Part shown: piece by piece, positions 17,255 through 26,257 of the stretch
How positions within the stretch are numbered: the first letter of the stretch is position 1
Layout of the letters: the number at the start of each line of letters is the position of its first letter
DNA from: Gordonia sp. KTR9
Lineage (GTDB): Bacteria > Actinomycetota > Actinomycetes > Mycobacteriales > Mycobacteriaceae
Reading direction: 5' to 3'
DNA length: 64,000 nt
Assembly (NCBI RefSeq): GCF_000143885.2
Contig: NC_018581.1
Coordinates: forward strand, 3,286,001-3,350,000
Program-made: the position numbers and the translations under genes
The notes under the pieces: generated by a model
Database searches by the model: none
What the model saw: only the letters and a program-made list of their open reading frames with translations
Told to the model about the DNA's origin: nothing

Positions 17255-18433
17255 TCAGACCGGCGAGGAAACCAGCAGACAGCCGGCCAACGGACCGCCA
17301 CCGGCGGTCGCGACGGCCAGCTCGGCCCCGGCGACCTGGCGCCGGTCCGCCTGACCGCGAACCTGGAGGCAGGCCTCATGGAGCATGCCGAAACCGTGCA
17401 GCCGCCCACCGGACAGATGACCACCCTGCGTGTTGACCGGCAGTTGCCCGCCCAGCGAGATGCGCTCGCCGCCTTCGACGAAGGCGGCACCCTCGCCTCG
17501 CCCGCAAAAGCCGAGAGCCTCTAGCCACGTGATGGCGAGGTAGCTGAATCCGTCGTAGAGCAGGGCGACGTCGACATCCGACGGAGACAGATCGGTGCGC
17601 TGCCAGAGTCGCTGCGCCGCACCGGTGGCCGCCATCTGAATCATGTCTGGCGACTGATCCCAGTAGGCACTGACCCGCATCCCGGCCCCCACGGCTTCGA
17701 TGCCCACCGAGGCCTCGGGTCGTGGGCAGGCATCCTTGCGGGACAGGATGACGACGGTGCTCCCGTCGATCGGGACGTCGCAGTCATACAGGGACACCGG
17801 ATCGGAGATCATCCGCGCACCCAGATAGTCCTCGATCGACATCGGCTCCCGGAACAACGCTTTCGGATTCAACATCGCGTGCTTGCGCTGCGCGACCGCC
17901 AATCCGCCGAATTGTTCTCTACTGGCACCGAATTCGTGAAGGTAGCGCTGCATGTACAGCGCCACCCACGGCGCTGCACTGGCAAGGCCGTACGGCATGA
18001 AGTACTCGACCGTCTGGTTCAGCGAAGCCCGCGGTCGACCGGTGACGGCCGCGCGTCCGGCGGCACCCTGTGCAGTGGACTCCGTCATCGTGCGATAGCA
18101 GAGCACGTGGTCGGCGAGACCGGACGAGATCGCCATCGCCCCTTCGATGATCGGCCCGAACTGGCCCATCGAATGGGGCATCCCGACGATCCAGTCGAGA
18201 TCGAGGCGCAGCGCCTCCTTCAGCTCGTATACGCTGACTGGCCCGAAGCCCGGGTCGTCGTGCATCGACGGGTAGGCCGACAGTCCGTTGACTTCCGCAC
18301 GAGTGAGTCCGGCATCGGCCAAGGCCACCCGGGTCGCCTCGACCGTGAGGTCCAGGCCGGATCGTCCGAGGCGGCGCCCCACCGCTGACTGCCCGATTCC
18401 ACTGATCACCACGTCGGACTCGAAATGATGCAT
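17255..18433 (-). CDS. Thiolase-fold lipid-transfer/retro-aldolase-like protein
   Basis: 392-residue protein of the SCP2-thiolase (lipid-transfer) branch. The place where thiolases carry the nucleophilic Cys reads MPHSMGQFG (residues about 85-93), so that Cys is absent; the C-terminal part has NTQGGHLSGGRLHGFG in place of the GHP thiolase motif. Proteins of this kind, working with a DUF35 partner, act as retro-aldolases (Ltp2 type) in steroid side-chain removal. A DUF35 gene is divergent from it, 130 bp away. The ATG at 18433 was chosen for its upstream GAAAGGTCGAGG; an ATG at 18457 is possible. The aldolase role is inference. Confidence 0.88.
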   Translation of the reverse strand: MHHFESDVVISGIGQSAVGRRLGRSGLDLTVEATRVALADAGLTRAEVNGLSAYPSMHDDPGFGPVSVYELKEALRLDLDWIVGMPHSMGQFGPIIEGAMAISSGLADHVLCYRTMTESTAQGAAGRAAVTGRPRASLNQTVEYFMPYGLASAAPWVALYMQRYLHEFGASREQFGGLAVAQRKHAMLNPKALFREPMSIEDYLGARMISDPVSLYDCDVPIDGSTVVILSRKDACPRPEASVGIEAVGAGMRVSAYWDQSPDMIQMAATGAAQRLWQRTDLSPSDVDVALLYDGFSYLAITWLEALGFCGRGEGAAFVEGGERISLGGQLPVNTQGGHLSGGRLHGFGMLHEACLQVRGQADRRQVAGAELAVATAGGGPLAGCLLVSSPV

Positions 18434-18484
18434 CGACCTCGACCTTTCAACGGTCATGGCGGCGACTGTCCGCACGCCGTAAAG

Positions 18485-18502
18485 TTAGTATAATCATCTA
18501 TC
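18485..18502. promoter_or_regulatory. Shared 18-bp operator-like box, copy 2
   Basis: TTAGTATAATCATCTATC between the thiolase-fold gene (minus) and the DUF35 gene (plus), 52 bp before the former and 62 bp before the latter. It differs from copy 1 (11906) at only three positions. It lies in an AT-rich island and probably controls both directions. Confidence 0.6.
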
Positions 18503-18563
18503 GAATTGAGTCGAGTACCGCGACTCGTCGGTACCCGGCGTCGATCGAACCCAGGAGCTTTCC

Positions 18564-18998
18564 ATGACCCCCTCCCGCGATCTGGCCGCAGACCCCCTGG
18601 CCGAGAGCCGGGTTCTACCACCTGTCACCGAGGCGAACGCCGCGTTCTGGACGTCAGGACTGACGGGGACCTGGCAACTCCCTCGCTGCTCAGAGTGCCG
18701 CAGGTTCATCCACCCGGGACAACCCCGGTGCCCGTACTGCCTCACCGACACGCTCCGCCCGGAGGCCGTCACGGGCGACGGGACCGTGTTCACCTACACC
18801 GTCAACCGCTACCCGTGGCTGCCCGGCTGGAAAGTGCCGTTCGTCGCGGCGGTGGTGGAACTCGACGATCAGACCGGCCTCCGGGTCACCGCCAATCTGA
18901 TCGACGTCGATCCCGAGGACGTGCAGATCGGCATGCGCGTCACCGTCACGTTCATCCACACCCAAGACCGTGCGGTACCCGTGTTCCGTCCGCTCTGA
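18564..18998 (+). CDS. DUF35 Zn-ribbon/OB-fold protein
   Basis: 144-residue DUF35 protein: an N-terminal helix, a rubredoxin-like zinc ribbon with Cys42, 45, 56 and 59 (CSEC...CPYC), then an OB-fold (GTVFTYTVNRYPWLPGW...). DUF35 proteins bind acyl-CoA and serve as obligate partners of thiolase-fold enzymes and MaoC-type hydratases in steroid degradation. The natural partner here is the Cys-less thiolase-fold protein transcribed in the opposite direction; both share one operator-like box. The ribosome site is AGGAG. A hairpin terminator follows at once. Confidence 0.93.
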   Translation: MTPSRDLAADPLAESRVLPPVTEANAAFWTSGLTGTWQLPRCSECRRFIHPGQPRCPYCLTDTLRPEAVTGDGTVFTYTVNRYPWLPGWKVPFVAAVVELDDQTGLRVTANLIDVDPEDVQIGMRVTVTFIHTQDRAVPVFRPL

Positions 18999-19002
18999 CG
19001 CC

Positions 19003-19029
19003 GACGGGCCGGCGACTCGCCGGCCCGTC
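19003..19029. terminator. Bidirectional terminator hairpin
   Basis: 12-bp perfect stem GACGGGCCGGCG / CGCCGGCCCGTC with a 3-nt loop in the 41-bp gap between the convergent DUF35 and thiolase genes; it can serve both. Confidence 0.75.
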
Positions 19030-19039
19030 TCGGTTCGCC

Positions 19040-20218
19040 TCAGTACACCTCGAGCACGACCGCCCCGGCCTGCCCCCCGCCCGCGCACATCGCGGCGACA
19101 CCGGTGCCGCCGCCGCTGCGTCGGAGTTGATGGATCAGTGTGGTGAGCATCCGGGCACCCGATGCCGCGACCGGATGGCCGAGGCTGCAGCCGCTGCCCA
19201 GCATGTTGACCTTCTCTTCACTGATACCCAGGCGGCGACACGCCGCGATGGGCACCGATGCGAACGCTTCGTTGATCTCCCACACGTCGACGTCGCCGAG
19301 ATCCACTCCGGCCTTGCGCAGGGCCAGTGGCACGACATCCACGACACCCATGCCCATGAGCGCCGGCTCGATCCCGACCGCGGCCCAGGATCGGACCCGC
19401 GCGAGGACCGGCCATCCCTGCGCGGCGGCGAGGTCACCGTTCGCGAGCGTGAGTGCGGCCGCGGCGTCGTTGACGCCGCTGGCATTGCCTGCCGTGATGG
19501 AGAATCCCTCGATCTCCGGATGGAGCGGGGCGAGCGAGGCGAGCTTCTCGTAGGTACTGGTTCGACGCGGGTGCTCGTCCACCGCGAAATCGCGGTACGA
19601 ACCGTCGAGCTGAAGAGCCTTCACCGAGACGATCTCATCGTCGAACAGACCCTCATCGATGGCTGCGATGGCACGCTGATGCGACCGAAGCGCCCACCGG
19701 TCCATCGTCTCTCGATCGATGTCCGCGGCGCGGGCGGTGTTCCAACCGACGGTGATCGACATGTCCCGGTTGGGCGCCGCAGGCGAGTCCGGATGCGTGG
19801 GACTCAACCAGTTCTCGACGAACTCATCGCTGGTGCCTGGCACCCGCCAGCGCATCGTCGGTGCCGTCGACGTCGACTGCACGCCGCCGGCGATCACGAC
19901 GTCGTTCATGTCGGCACGAATAGCCGCCGCCGCGTTGCCCACCGAAGCCAGACTCCCCGCGCAGTGCCGGTTGACCGCCTGGCCGGGGACTCGAACCATC
20001 CCGTTGGTCACTGCCGAGTGCCGAGCGATGTCGCCCCCGCCCCAGCCGGATTCGGCGAAGATGACATCGTCCACCAGATCAGGGTCGACCGTCGACCGGC
20101 GCAGCGCCTCCCCGACGGCCTCGTGTGCGAGTTCCAGCGCGGTGGTATTGGCCAAGGAACCCTTGCGCGCGGTGCCGATCGGCGTTCGAACGGCACTCAC
20201 AATCACTGCGTCGGTCAC
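19040..20218 (-). CDS. Acetyl-CoA C-acyltransferase (thiolase)
   Basis: 392-residue classical degradative thiolase that cleaves a 3-ketoacyl-CoA with CoA. The nucleophile Cys86 lies in NRHCAGSL, with EINEAFAS, GCSLGHPVAASGAR (His) and CAGGGQAGA (second Cys) all in place. It is therefore a complete thiolase, in contrast to the Cys-less homologue at 17255. It is transcribed alone on the minus strand, divergent from the SDR at 20344, with an AT-rich promoter region (20290-20320) between. Likely the terminal beta-oxidation step of the cluster. Confidence 0.95.
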   Translation of the reverse strand: MTDAVIVSAVRTPIGTARKGSLANTTALELAHEAVGEALRRSTVDPDLVDDVIFAESGWGGGDIARHSAVTNGMVRVPGQAVNRHCAGSLASVGNAAAAIRADMNDVVIAGGVQSTSTAPTMRWRVPGTSDEFVENWLSPTHPDSPAAPNRDMSITVGWNTARAADIDRETMDRWALRSHQRAIAAIDEGLFDDEIVSVKALQLDGSYRDFAVDEHPRRTSTYEKLASLAPLHPEIEGFSITAGNASGVNDAAAALTLANGDLAAAQGWPVLARVRSWAAVGIEPALMGMGVVDVVPLALRKAGVDLGDVDVWEINEAFASVPIAACRRLGISEEKVNMLGSGCSLGHPVAASGARMLTTLIHQLRRSGGGTGVAAMCAGGGQAGAVVLEVY

Positions 20219-20343
20219 TGTTACCTCGTTTCGTCAGCCAGCCACAGGATGCGGCTTCGGGATGTGGGACCTTGTGCGCCAACCCCGATTGGGTATAAAA
20301 AGTTAACCATATCCGAAACAGCTCACAGTAGGAGACGACAAGT

Positions 20344-21114
20344 ATGATTCTCGAAGGCGGCTCGGCGATCGTGACCGGCGGCGCGGGCGGGTTCGGCGCG
20401 GCCACGGTTCGGCGGCTCGTCGAGGCCGGAATGAAGGTCGTCATCGCCGATCTCGCCGAGGAACGCGGTCAGGAACTCGCGGCGGAGCTATCCGGTTCCG
20501 CCGTGTTCCGCAGCACCGACGTGACCGATGAGGAGTCTGTCCGCGCTGCCATCGCGGCCGCCTCTGAGCTGGGTCCGCTGCGCGTCGCCGTGATCGTGCA
20601 CGGCGGGTCGGCGGCGCGCGCCCGCATCGTCGACCGGGACGGCAAACCCTACGGACTCGAGCGTTTCCGCAAGACGGTCGACATCTTCTTGTCGGGCACT
20701 TTCAACGTGATGAGTCAGGCGGCGGCCGCGATGACGGCCAACGAGCCCCTGGAATCGGGACAGCGAGGCGTCGTGATCAGCACGGCCAGCATCGCGGGCT
20801 TCGAGGGCGCGCCCGGTCAGACCGACTACTCTGCGGCTAAGGGCGGCGTGATCGGACTGAATCTGACCGCCGCTCGCGACCTGGCGCCCGTCGGCGTGCG
20901 GGTCATGTCGATCGCCCCCGGCACGTTCTTCACCCCGGCTTACGGCATGAGCGAGGACGACGCGCAGGCCAAATTCGGTCCGGGCGTCCCCAATCCGAAG
21001 CGCATGGGGCACGTCGAGGAGTACGCGTCTCTCGCGCTTCACATCGCCGAGAACGACTACCTGAACGGTGAGGTCATCCGCATCGACGGGGCCCAGCGCT
21101 TCAACGCACGGTGA
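20344..21114 (+). CDS. SDR-family 3-hydroxyacyl-CoA dehydrogenase-like
   Basis: 256-residue short-chain dehydrogenase. The cofactor motif TGGAGGFG is at 11-18, and the active-site segment is DYSAAKGG (Tyr and Lys of YxxxK) following the Ser in ISTASIAGFEG. The wording (PEGGSAIVTGGAGGFG-like start, long AAAMTAN insert) resembles SDRs that act on 3-hydroxyacyl-CoA in beta-oxidation; this is an inference. It heads a plus-strand run: SDR, acyl-CoA synthetase, enoyl-CoA hydratase, mycofactocin-type SDR and an NAD-binding dehydrogenase. Ribosome site AGGAGA. Confidence 0.9.
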   Translation: MILEGGSAIVTGGAGGFGAATVRRLVEAGMKVVIADLAEERGQELAAELSGSAVFRSTDVTDEESVRAAIAAASELGPLRVAVIVHGGSAARARIVDRDGKPYGLERFRKTVDIFLSGTFNVMSQAAAAMTANEPLESGQRGVVISTASIAGFEGAPGQTDYSAAKGGVIGLNLTAARDLAPVGVRVMSIAPGTFFTPAYGMSEDDAQAKFGPGVPNPKRMGHVEEYASLALHIAENDYLNGEVIRIDGAQRFNAR

Positions 21115-21158
21115 CCGATGCCCACGCACCGTCACAGTGGAACGGACGCGGAGACGAC

Positions 21159-22727
21159 ATGAACGAACCCGAGCTCGACTCGTCCTTCGAACCGCTGACG
21201 CCGGTCACGTACCTCGAGCGCGCGGCCGTGGTGCACGGTCACCGAATCGCCGTCGTGGACGGTCCGGTACGCCGCACTTACGCCGAACTCCTCGAGCGAT
21301 GCCGTCGTCAGGCCGGGCTGCTCGCCGAACTCGGCGTCGGGCCCGGCGACCGTGTGGCGGTCCTCGCTCCGAACAGCGCGATGCTCCTCGAAGCCCACTT
21401 CGGTGTGGCGATGGCGGGCGCGGTGGTGGTCACGCTGAACACGCGACTCGCTGCAGCCGAACTGCGCTACATCGTCGAGCACGCGGGCGCTGATGTCCTC
21501 CTTTACGACGACAGCCTGGCCGCAGTGGCCGAGACGCTGGGTGTGGCGACCGCCATGGACTCGACGACCTACGACAACCGCGTGGGCAGCGCAGCGCAAC
21601 TGCACCGTCGGCTCACCGACGAACGCGGGCCGATCGCGATCAACTACACCAGTGGTACGACCGGCAAGCCGAAAGGCGTTGTCTATCACCATCGCGGCGC
21701 CTATCTGCAGGCGCTGTCGATGGCCTACCACGCGCGGCTGGTCCCCGAGACCGTTCATCTGTGGGTGCTCCCCATGTTCCATTGCAACGGGTGGTCGTTC
21801 CCGTGGGCTGTCACCGCCGCCGGCGGGACACACGTCTGCGTGCGCAAGGTCGACACCGGCACGATCTGGGAGAAGATCCTCGACGAGGGCGTCACCAGCA
21901 TGAACGCCGCCCCGACGGTGTTGATCGACCTCGCCGCGCACGAGCGCGCCATCCGCGTCGATCACCCGATGGCCGTGGGTACCGGCGGGGCCCCGCCCTC
22001 CCCGTCGTTGTTGAAGGCACTCGCCGACCTCAACATCTCCGTCACCCACCTGTACGGTCTCACCGAGACGTTCGGACCGTCGGTGCTGCGCGAGTGGCAA
22101 CCGGAGTGGGATGCGCTGCCGTTGACCGAGCAGGCTGTGCTGAAGTCGCGGCAAGGCAATGCCAGTGTCGTCGCGCAATTGCTGCGGGTCGTCCCGGACG
22201 GGGACCCGGCCCGAGTCGACGTTCCTCCCGACGGGCAGACCGTGGGCGAGGTCCTCATCCGCGGTAACACCGTCGCCGCCGGTTACCACGACGATCCCGA
22301 CGGCACCCGCGACGCATTCGGCGGCGGGTGGTTTCGTACGGGTGACCTCGCAGTGGTGCATCCCGCGGGTGAGATCGAGCTGCGGGACCGGCGCAAGGAC
22401 GTCATCATCTCCGGCGGTGAGAACATCGCTTCCATCGAGGTCGAACAAGCGATGTCGCGTCATCCTGCGGTATCCGAGGTAGCCGTCGTCGGGGCACCGC
22501 ATGAGCGCTGGGGTGAAGTACCGGTCGCCTTCGTGACCCTCAGGTCCGGCCAGGAGGTGACCGCGGACGAACTCATCGAGTTCTCGCGCACCCACCTCGC
22601 CGGATACAAGGTGCCGCGACGCATCGTCTTCACCGACCTCCCGAAGACCGGGACCGGCAAGATCCAGAAGTTCGCCTTACGCCGCCATGTGCAGGACGGC
22701 GCCGACGCCACCGGCGTCGGGACCTGA
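21159..22727 (+). CDS. Acyl-CoA synthetase (AMP-forming)
   Basis: 522-residue adenylate-forming ligase that activates a carboxylic acid to its CoA ester through an acyl-AMP. Seen in order: P-loop-like TSGTTGKPKGV, GLTETFG, RTGDLAV...RRKDVIISGGENI hinge region, and the C-terminal catalytic Lys in PKTGTGKIQKF. The ATG at 21159 was chosen for its GGAG site 8 bp upstream; an open frame extends to a GTG at 21111 overlapping the SDR stop, but without a ribosome site. Probably co-transcribed with the SDR and the hydratase; activates the side-chain or ring-derived acid. Confidence 0.94.
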   Translation: MNEPELDSSFEPLTPVTYLERAAVVHGHRIAVVDGPVRRTYAELLERCRRQAGLLAELGVGPGDRVAVLAPNSAMLLEAHFGVAMAGAVVVTLNTRLAAAELRYIVEHAGADVLLYDDSLAAVAETLGVATAMDSTTYDNRVGSAAQLHRRLTDERGPIAINYTSGTTGKPKGVVYHHRGAYLQALSMAYHARLVPETVHLWVLPMFHCNGWSFPWAVTAAGGTHVCVRKVDTGTIWEKILDEGVTSMNAAPTVLIDLAAHERAIRVDHPMAVGTGGAPPSPSLLKALADLNISVTHLYGLTETFGPSVLREWQPEWDALPLTEQAVLKSRQGNASVVAQLLRVVPDGDPARVDVPPDGQTVGEVLIRGNTVAAGYHDDPDGTRDAFGGGWFRTGDLAVVHPAGEIELRDRRKDVIISGGENIASIEVEQAMSRHPAVSEVAVVGAPHERWGEVPVAFVTLRSGQEVTADELIEFSRTHLAGYKVPRRIVFTDLPKTGTGKIQKFALRRHVQDGADATGVGT

Positions 22728-22743
22728 CCGGAAAGGGTCGACT

Positions 22744-23529
22744 GTGACCGAGTCCGTGGTAATCGTCCAAGAGGGCCATACGCTGGTGATCACGATCAAC
22801 CGGCCCGAGGTCCGCAACGCAGTGGACATGAGCGTGTGCCTGGCGATCGGTGATGCCCTCGAGGACGCCGAACAGGATCGCGACATCCGCACGGTGGTTC
22901 TCACCGGGGCAGGTGAACAGGCCTTCTGCTCCGGCGCAGATCTGAAGGCGATCGCCAGGGGCGAGCCGATCATCCCGCCCGGACGGGAAGCATGGGGACT
23001 GGCCGGCTACGTCAACCACCCGATCTCCAAGCCGACGATCGCCGCCGTCAACGGCCTCGCGCTGGGCGGGGGCACCGAACTCGCTCTCGCCAGCGACCTC
23101 ATCGTCGCCTCCGAAAACGCGGTCTTCGGACTGCCCGAGGTGAAGCGAGGACGAGTTGCCGGCGCCGGTGGCGCCTTCCGTTGGACGCGGCAACTTCCCG
23201 AACGCCTGGCCCTCGAACTCCTGCTGACCGGTGGATCACTGAGCGCCGAAGCAGCTCTCGAGCACCATCTCGTCAACCGCGTGGTCCCCGCCGACCGCGT
23301 CCGGGCCGAGGCGCTGCTGCTGGCCGACGCCATCGGTGCAAACGGTCCGGTGGCGGTACAGGCCACCAAACGGATAGCCAAGGGCATCAGCGACGGTTCC
23401 GTACCGGCCGAGGCGGGTTTGTGGGAACACACTGCACGCGAAGCCGCCGCTGTCAACGCCTCCGATGACGCGCGCGAGGGCCTCGCCGCCTTCGCCGAGA
23501 AGCGGGCGCCACAGTGGACCGGACGCTGA
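22744..23529 (+). CDS. Enoyl-CoA hydratase/isomerase family protein
   Basis: 261-residue crotonase-fold enzyme. The oxyanion-hole segments AFCSGADLKAI and NGLALGGGTELALASD are present, and the catalytic-Glu helix reads FGLPEVKRGRVAGAGG. It probably hydrates a trans-2-enoyl-CoA, though the crotonase family also includes ring hydrolases and isomerases. The GTG at 22744 is preceded by GGAAAGGG; the longer open frame upstream lies inside the synthetase gene. It lies 16 bp after the acyl-CoA synthetase in the same operon. Confidence 0.92.
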   Translation: MTESVVIVQEGHTLVITINRPEVRNAVDMSVCLAIGDALEDAEQDRDIRTVVLTGAGEQAFCSGADLKAIARGEPIIPPGREAWGLAGYVNHPISKPTIAAVNGLALGGGTELALASDLIVASENAVFGLPEVKRGRVAGAGGAFRWTRQLPERLALELLLTGGSLSAEAALEHHLVNRVVPADRVRAEALLLADAIGANGPVAVQATKRIAKGISDGSVPAEAGLWEHTAREAAAVNASDDAREGLAAFAEKRAPQWTGR

Positions 23530-23630
23530 CGAGCGACTGACACGAGCTGCCGGCGAACGATCCGGACGACGACAGTTCACAACCATCACGGGCCGGGCAC
23601 CTCGGCACGACCGAACGTAAGGAGTAACCA

Positions 23631-24482
23631 ATGACAGGTAGGGTTGCGGGCAAAGTCGCCCTGATCACCGGTGCCGCACGAGGACAGGGGCGCAGCCATG
23701 CCCTGGCGTTGGCACGCGAAGGTGCCGACATCATCGCGGTGGACATCTGCGCACAGCCGGAGTGGATGAACTATCCGCTCGCCACGCCCGATGATCTCGC
23801 CGAGACGGTGGATATGGTCAAGGGCCTCGACGGTCGAATCAGTCCCCATATCGTCGACGTACGGGACAAGGCCGCCCTCGCCGCCGCCGTCGACTCCGGC
23901 GTCGCCGAACTGGGCCGGCTCGACATCGTGATCGCCAATGCCGGGGTGTGCCCGCTCGGGGAGGGCGAGCCCGACTCGGTGTGGCTCGAGACCGTGTCGA
24001 CGAATCTGACCGGCGTGCAGAACGCGATCGACGTGGCGCTCCCCCACCTCCAGGCGGGTGCATCGATCATCGCGACCGGTTCATTTGCCGGTCTGACACC
24101 ACAGGGCGTCAAGAACGGGCCCGGCGGCGCCGGCTACTCGTATGCCAAGCGCGGCGTCGCCTCGCTGGTCAATGCTCTCGCGATTCAGCTCGGCCCCCAG
24201 AACATCCGGGTCAACGCAGTGCACCCGGGGAACTGCAACACCCCGATGCTCCACAGCGCTCCCATGTACAAGGTCTTCCGTCCCGACCTCGAGGACCCGA
24301 AGCGGGAAGATGTTCTGGACGCCTTCGCGACCACCCAGATCATGCCGGTGCCTTATGTGGAGCCCGAGGACATCAGCAACGCGGTCGTGTTCCTGTCCTC
24401 CGACGAGTCGCGCTATGTGACGGGCCTGCAACTCAAGGTCGATGCGGGCGCCCTGCTCAAGGCGGGGGTGACCGGCCTGTGA
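23631..24482 (+). CDS. Mycofactocin-coupled type SDR oxidoreductase
   Basis: 283-residue short-chain dehydrogenase. The N-terminal wording TGAARGQGRSHALALAREG with DIIAVDIC is the hallmark of SDRs whose bound NAD is recycled by mycofactocin rather than exchanged. The active site is GYSYAKRG after the GSFAGLTP Ser. Family members oxidise secondary alcohols of terpenes, limonene/carveol and similar compounds. It follows the enoyl-CoA hydratase after a 101-bp gap, with its own site (AAGGAG), and its stop overlaps the next gene's GTG start. Confidence 0.92.
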   Translation: MTGRVAGKVALITGAARGQGRSHALALAREGADIIAVDICAQPEWMNYPLATPDDLAETVDMVKGLDGRISPHIVDVRDKAALAAAVDSGVAELGRLDIVIANAGVCPLGEGEPDSVWLETVSTNLTGVQNAIDVALPHLQAGASIIATGSFAGLTPQGVKNGPGGAGYSYAKRGVASLVNALAIQLGPQNIRVNAVHPGNCNTPMLHSAPMYKVFRPDLEDPKREDVLDAFATTQIMPVPYVEPEDISNAVVFLSSDESRYVTGLQLKVDAGALLKAGVTGL

Positions 24483-25345
24483 GTGGGCAACCGCTCTCGC
24501 CCGGCACCACCCCGGCGGCCGGACCGCACGTGGGGTTCATCGGCGCGGGCAGCATGGGCACCCCGATGATCCATCGTCTCCTCGATCGTCAGGTGCCTGT
24601 CACCGTTTCGGTGCGCCGACGCGAGGTCGCCGAGGAGCTGACCGCCGCAGGGGCACACGTGGTGGACACACCCGCCGCTGCCACCCGCGGCCGCGAGCTG
24701 GTCGTCGTCTGCCTCTTCGACGAGCCGCAGCTCGAGGACGTGGTGCTCGGTGACGACGGCGTCGCGGTTCACCTCGACGCCGGTGCAACGCTCGTCATTC
24801 ACACCACTGCCGGACCCCGCCTGATCAGCGCAATCGCCGATGCCGCCGCGCGCCGAGGCGCTCGGGTTGTCGATGCACCGATCAGTGGCAGTGCGACCGA
24901 CATTCGCGAAGGTCGCCTCACGGTTCTGGCCGGCGGCGATCCCGACGCGGTGGACACCGCCGAGCGTACGGTCACGGCCTATTCCGGTCGGTACCTTCCG
25001 ACGGGCGGTCTCGGCACCGCGAGCACCATCAAGCTGATCAACAACCTGTTGTTCACAGCCAACGTGCAGATGGTCGCCGAAGCGGCGCGCATCGGGCAGG
25101 ATCTCGGTGTCGATCCGGCCGTACTCCTGTCGACAGTCAATCAGTGCAGTGGCGCCTCCGACGCGATGCGTCGGATGTCCGCCGAGCGCAGTGTCGCCGC
25201 CTTCGGCGAACGCGTCGGCAAATATCTGAGCAAGGACTCTGATTCGGCTCTCACTCTTGCGGCGTCGCTCGGGGTCGAGACCCGGCTGTTCGGGCACGTC
25301 GTCGTCGAGGGTCCGCTCGACCTAGGTGTGACCGCGGCCCGATAG
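24479..25345 (+). CDS. NAD-binding 3-hydroxyisobutyrate-dehydrogenase-like protein
   Basis: 288-residue beta-hydroxyacid dehydrogenase. Rossmann motif GFIGAGSMGTPM, substrate loop DAPISGSATDIREG and catalytic-Lys helix KLINNLLFTANVQM are all present. It reduces or oxidises a small 3-hydroxyacid or semialdehyde with NAD(P). The GTG at 24479 overlaps the stop of the SDR (GTGA), showing coupling; the open frame further upstream runs through the SDR gene and is not real. It is the last gene of the run, followed by a hairpin. Confidence 0.92.
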   Translation: MSGQPLSPGTTPAAGPHVGFIGAGSMGTPMIHRLLDRQVPVTVSVRRREVAEELTAAGAHVVDTPAAATRGRELVVVCLFDEPQLEDVVLGDDGVAVHLDAGATLVIHTTAGPRLISAIADAAARRGARVVDAPISGSATDIREGRLTVLAGGDPDAVDTAERTVTAYSGRYLPTGGLGTASTIKLINNLLFTANVQMVAEAARIGQDLGVDPAVLLSTVNQCSGASDAMRRMSAERSVAAFGERVGKYLSKDSDSALTLAASLGVETRLFGHVVVEGPLDLGVTAAR

Positions 25346-25354
25346 GGCCGCCGT

Positions 25355-25378
25355 CGGGTGCCTCGATCCGGGCACCCG
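25355..25378. terminator. Terminator hairpin between convergent genes
   Basis: 8-bp stem CGGGTGCC / GGCACCCG with an 8-nt loop in the 34-bp gap between the plus-strand dehydrogenase and the minus-strand thioesterase. Confidence 0.65.
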
Positions 25379-25379
25379 G

Positions 25380-26237
25380 TCACGGCTCCAGGAGCAATGC
25401 GCTCTGCGTGAGGGTCGCGGCCCGGTGCCCGCTCGTGGCGTAGACGCCGGCGACCACGGTGACGATACCGTCCGTGGCGCCGGCGAGCTCGCGATCGAAG
25501 AGCAGGATGCTGCCGACGAGATCTGGCCGGTGGACGGTCATCGTGTGCGTGAGGGTGGCCGGAACCGCGGATTCGCGCCAGATCAGGCCGGTACTGTAGG
25601 CCACCGGGTCGAGCATGGACAGATCGCTCGCATAGCCGAGACCCGCGATCGCCCGCTCGGGGTCCAACTCGCGCAGATCGCAGTACCCACGGCTCCGTCG
25701 CGGCACGCATCCGGTGTGCGCCGCCACCCGCGGCGGGTCATCGACGAACCGCATCCCGGTCCGCTCATATCGGGGAATCGCTGCGCCCGGCACGTCGACG
25801 CCACGTACTTCGTGTTGTTCGACAGCCCGCCTGGTGGGGATCGGCGGCATGTCGGTCATTTTCTTCCCCTCGGGCAGATCCACCGCCCCGGCGATCTCCT
25901 GGCCGGCGAAAAGCGCCGTGGCGGTGAACAAGAGCTTGCCGCCCTGGTGGCCCTCGACCCGTCGACTCGCAAGACGGCGTCCGGTGAGCAGCCGCTGCAC
26001 CGCGTAATCGACTCCGCGCTCCTCCTTCCCCGGGCGGAGGAAGTCGATCTGCAGCGACCGCAGGACCGAGCCGCTGACCGTCTCAGACGCCGCGATGACG
26101 GCCTGTGCGATGGCATGGCCTCCGTAGAGGCGTCCACCCCCATCCGGGGCCGGCGACCCCGCGTAGCGGTCCACACCGGTCCGTCGCAGTGTGAGGATGT
26201 CGTCGAGCGAGATGACGCTCTCCGTGTCGCCGGTCAT
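25380..26237 (-). CDS. Acyl-CoA thioesterase (TesB-like double hot-dog)
   Basis: 285-residue thioesterase of the TesB (acyl-CoA thioesterase II) type. Two hot-dog halves are visible: RLYGGHAIAQAVIAA in the first and SMLDPVAYSTGLIWRE with LTHTMTVHRPDL in the second. It would hydrolyse an acyl-CoA to free acid and CoA, relieving CoA trapping in the pathway. It is divergent from the hot-dog dehydratase gene at 26324, and the third copy of the shared operator-like box lies between them. Confidence 0.9.
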   Translation of the reverse strand: MTGDTESVISLDDILTLRRTGVDRYAGSPAPDGGGRLYGGHAIAQAVIAASETVSGSVLRSLQIDFLRPGKEERGVDYAVQRLLTGRRLASRRVEGHQGGKLLFTATALFAGQEIAGAVDLPEGKKMTDMPPIPTRRAVEQHEVRGVDVPGAAIPRYERTGMRFVDDPPRVAAHTGCVPRRSRGYCDLRELDPERAIAGLGYASDLSMLDPVAYSTGLIWRESAVPATLTHTMTVHRPDLVGSILLFDRELAGATDGIVTVVAGVYATSGHRAATLTQSALLLEP

Positions 26238-26257
26238 ACCGAACTCGCGTCCCTAAT

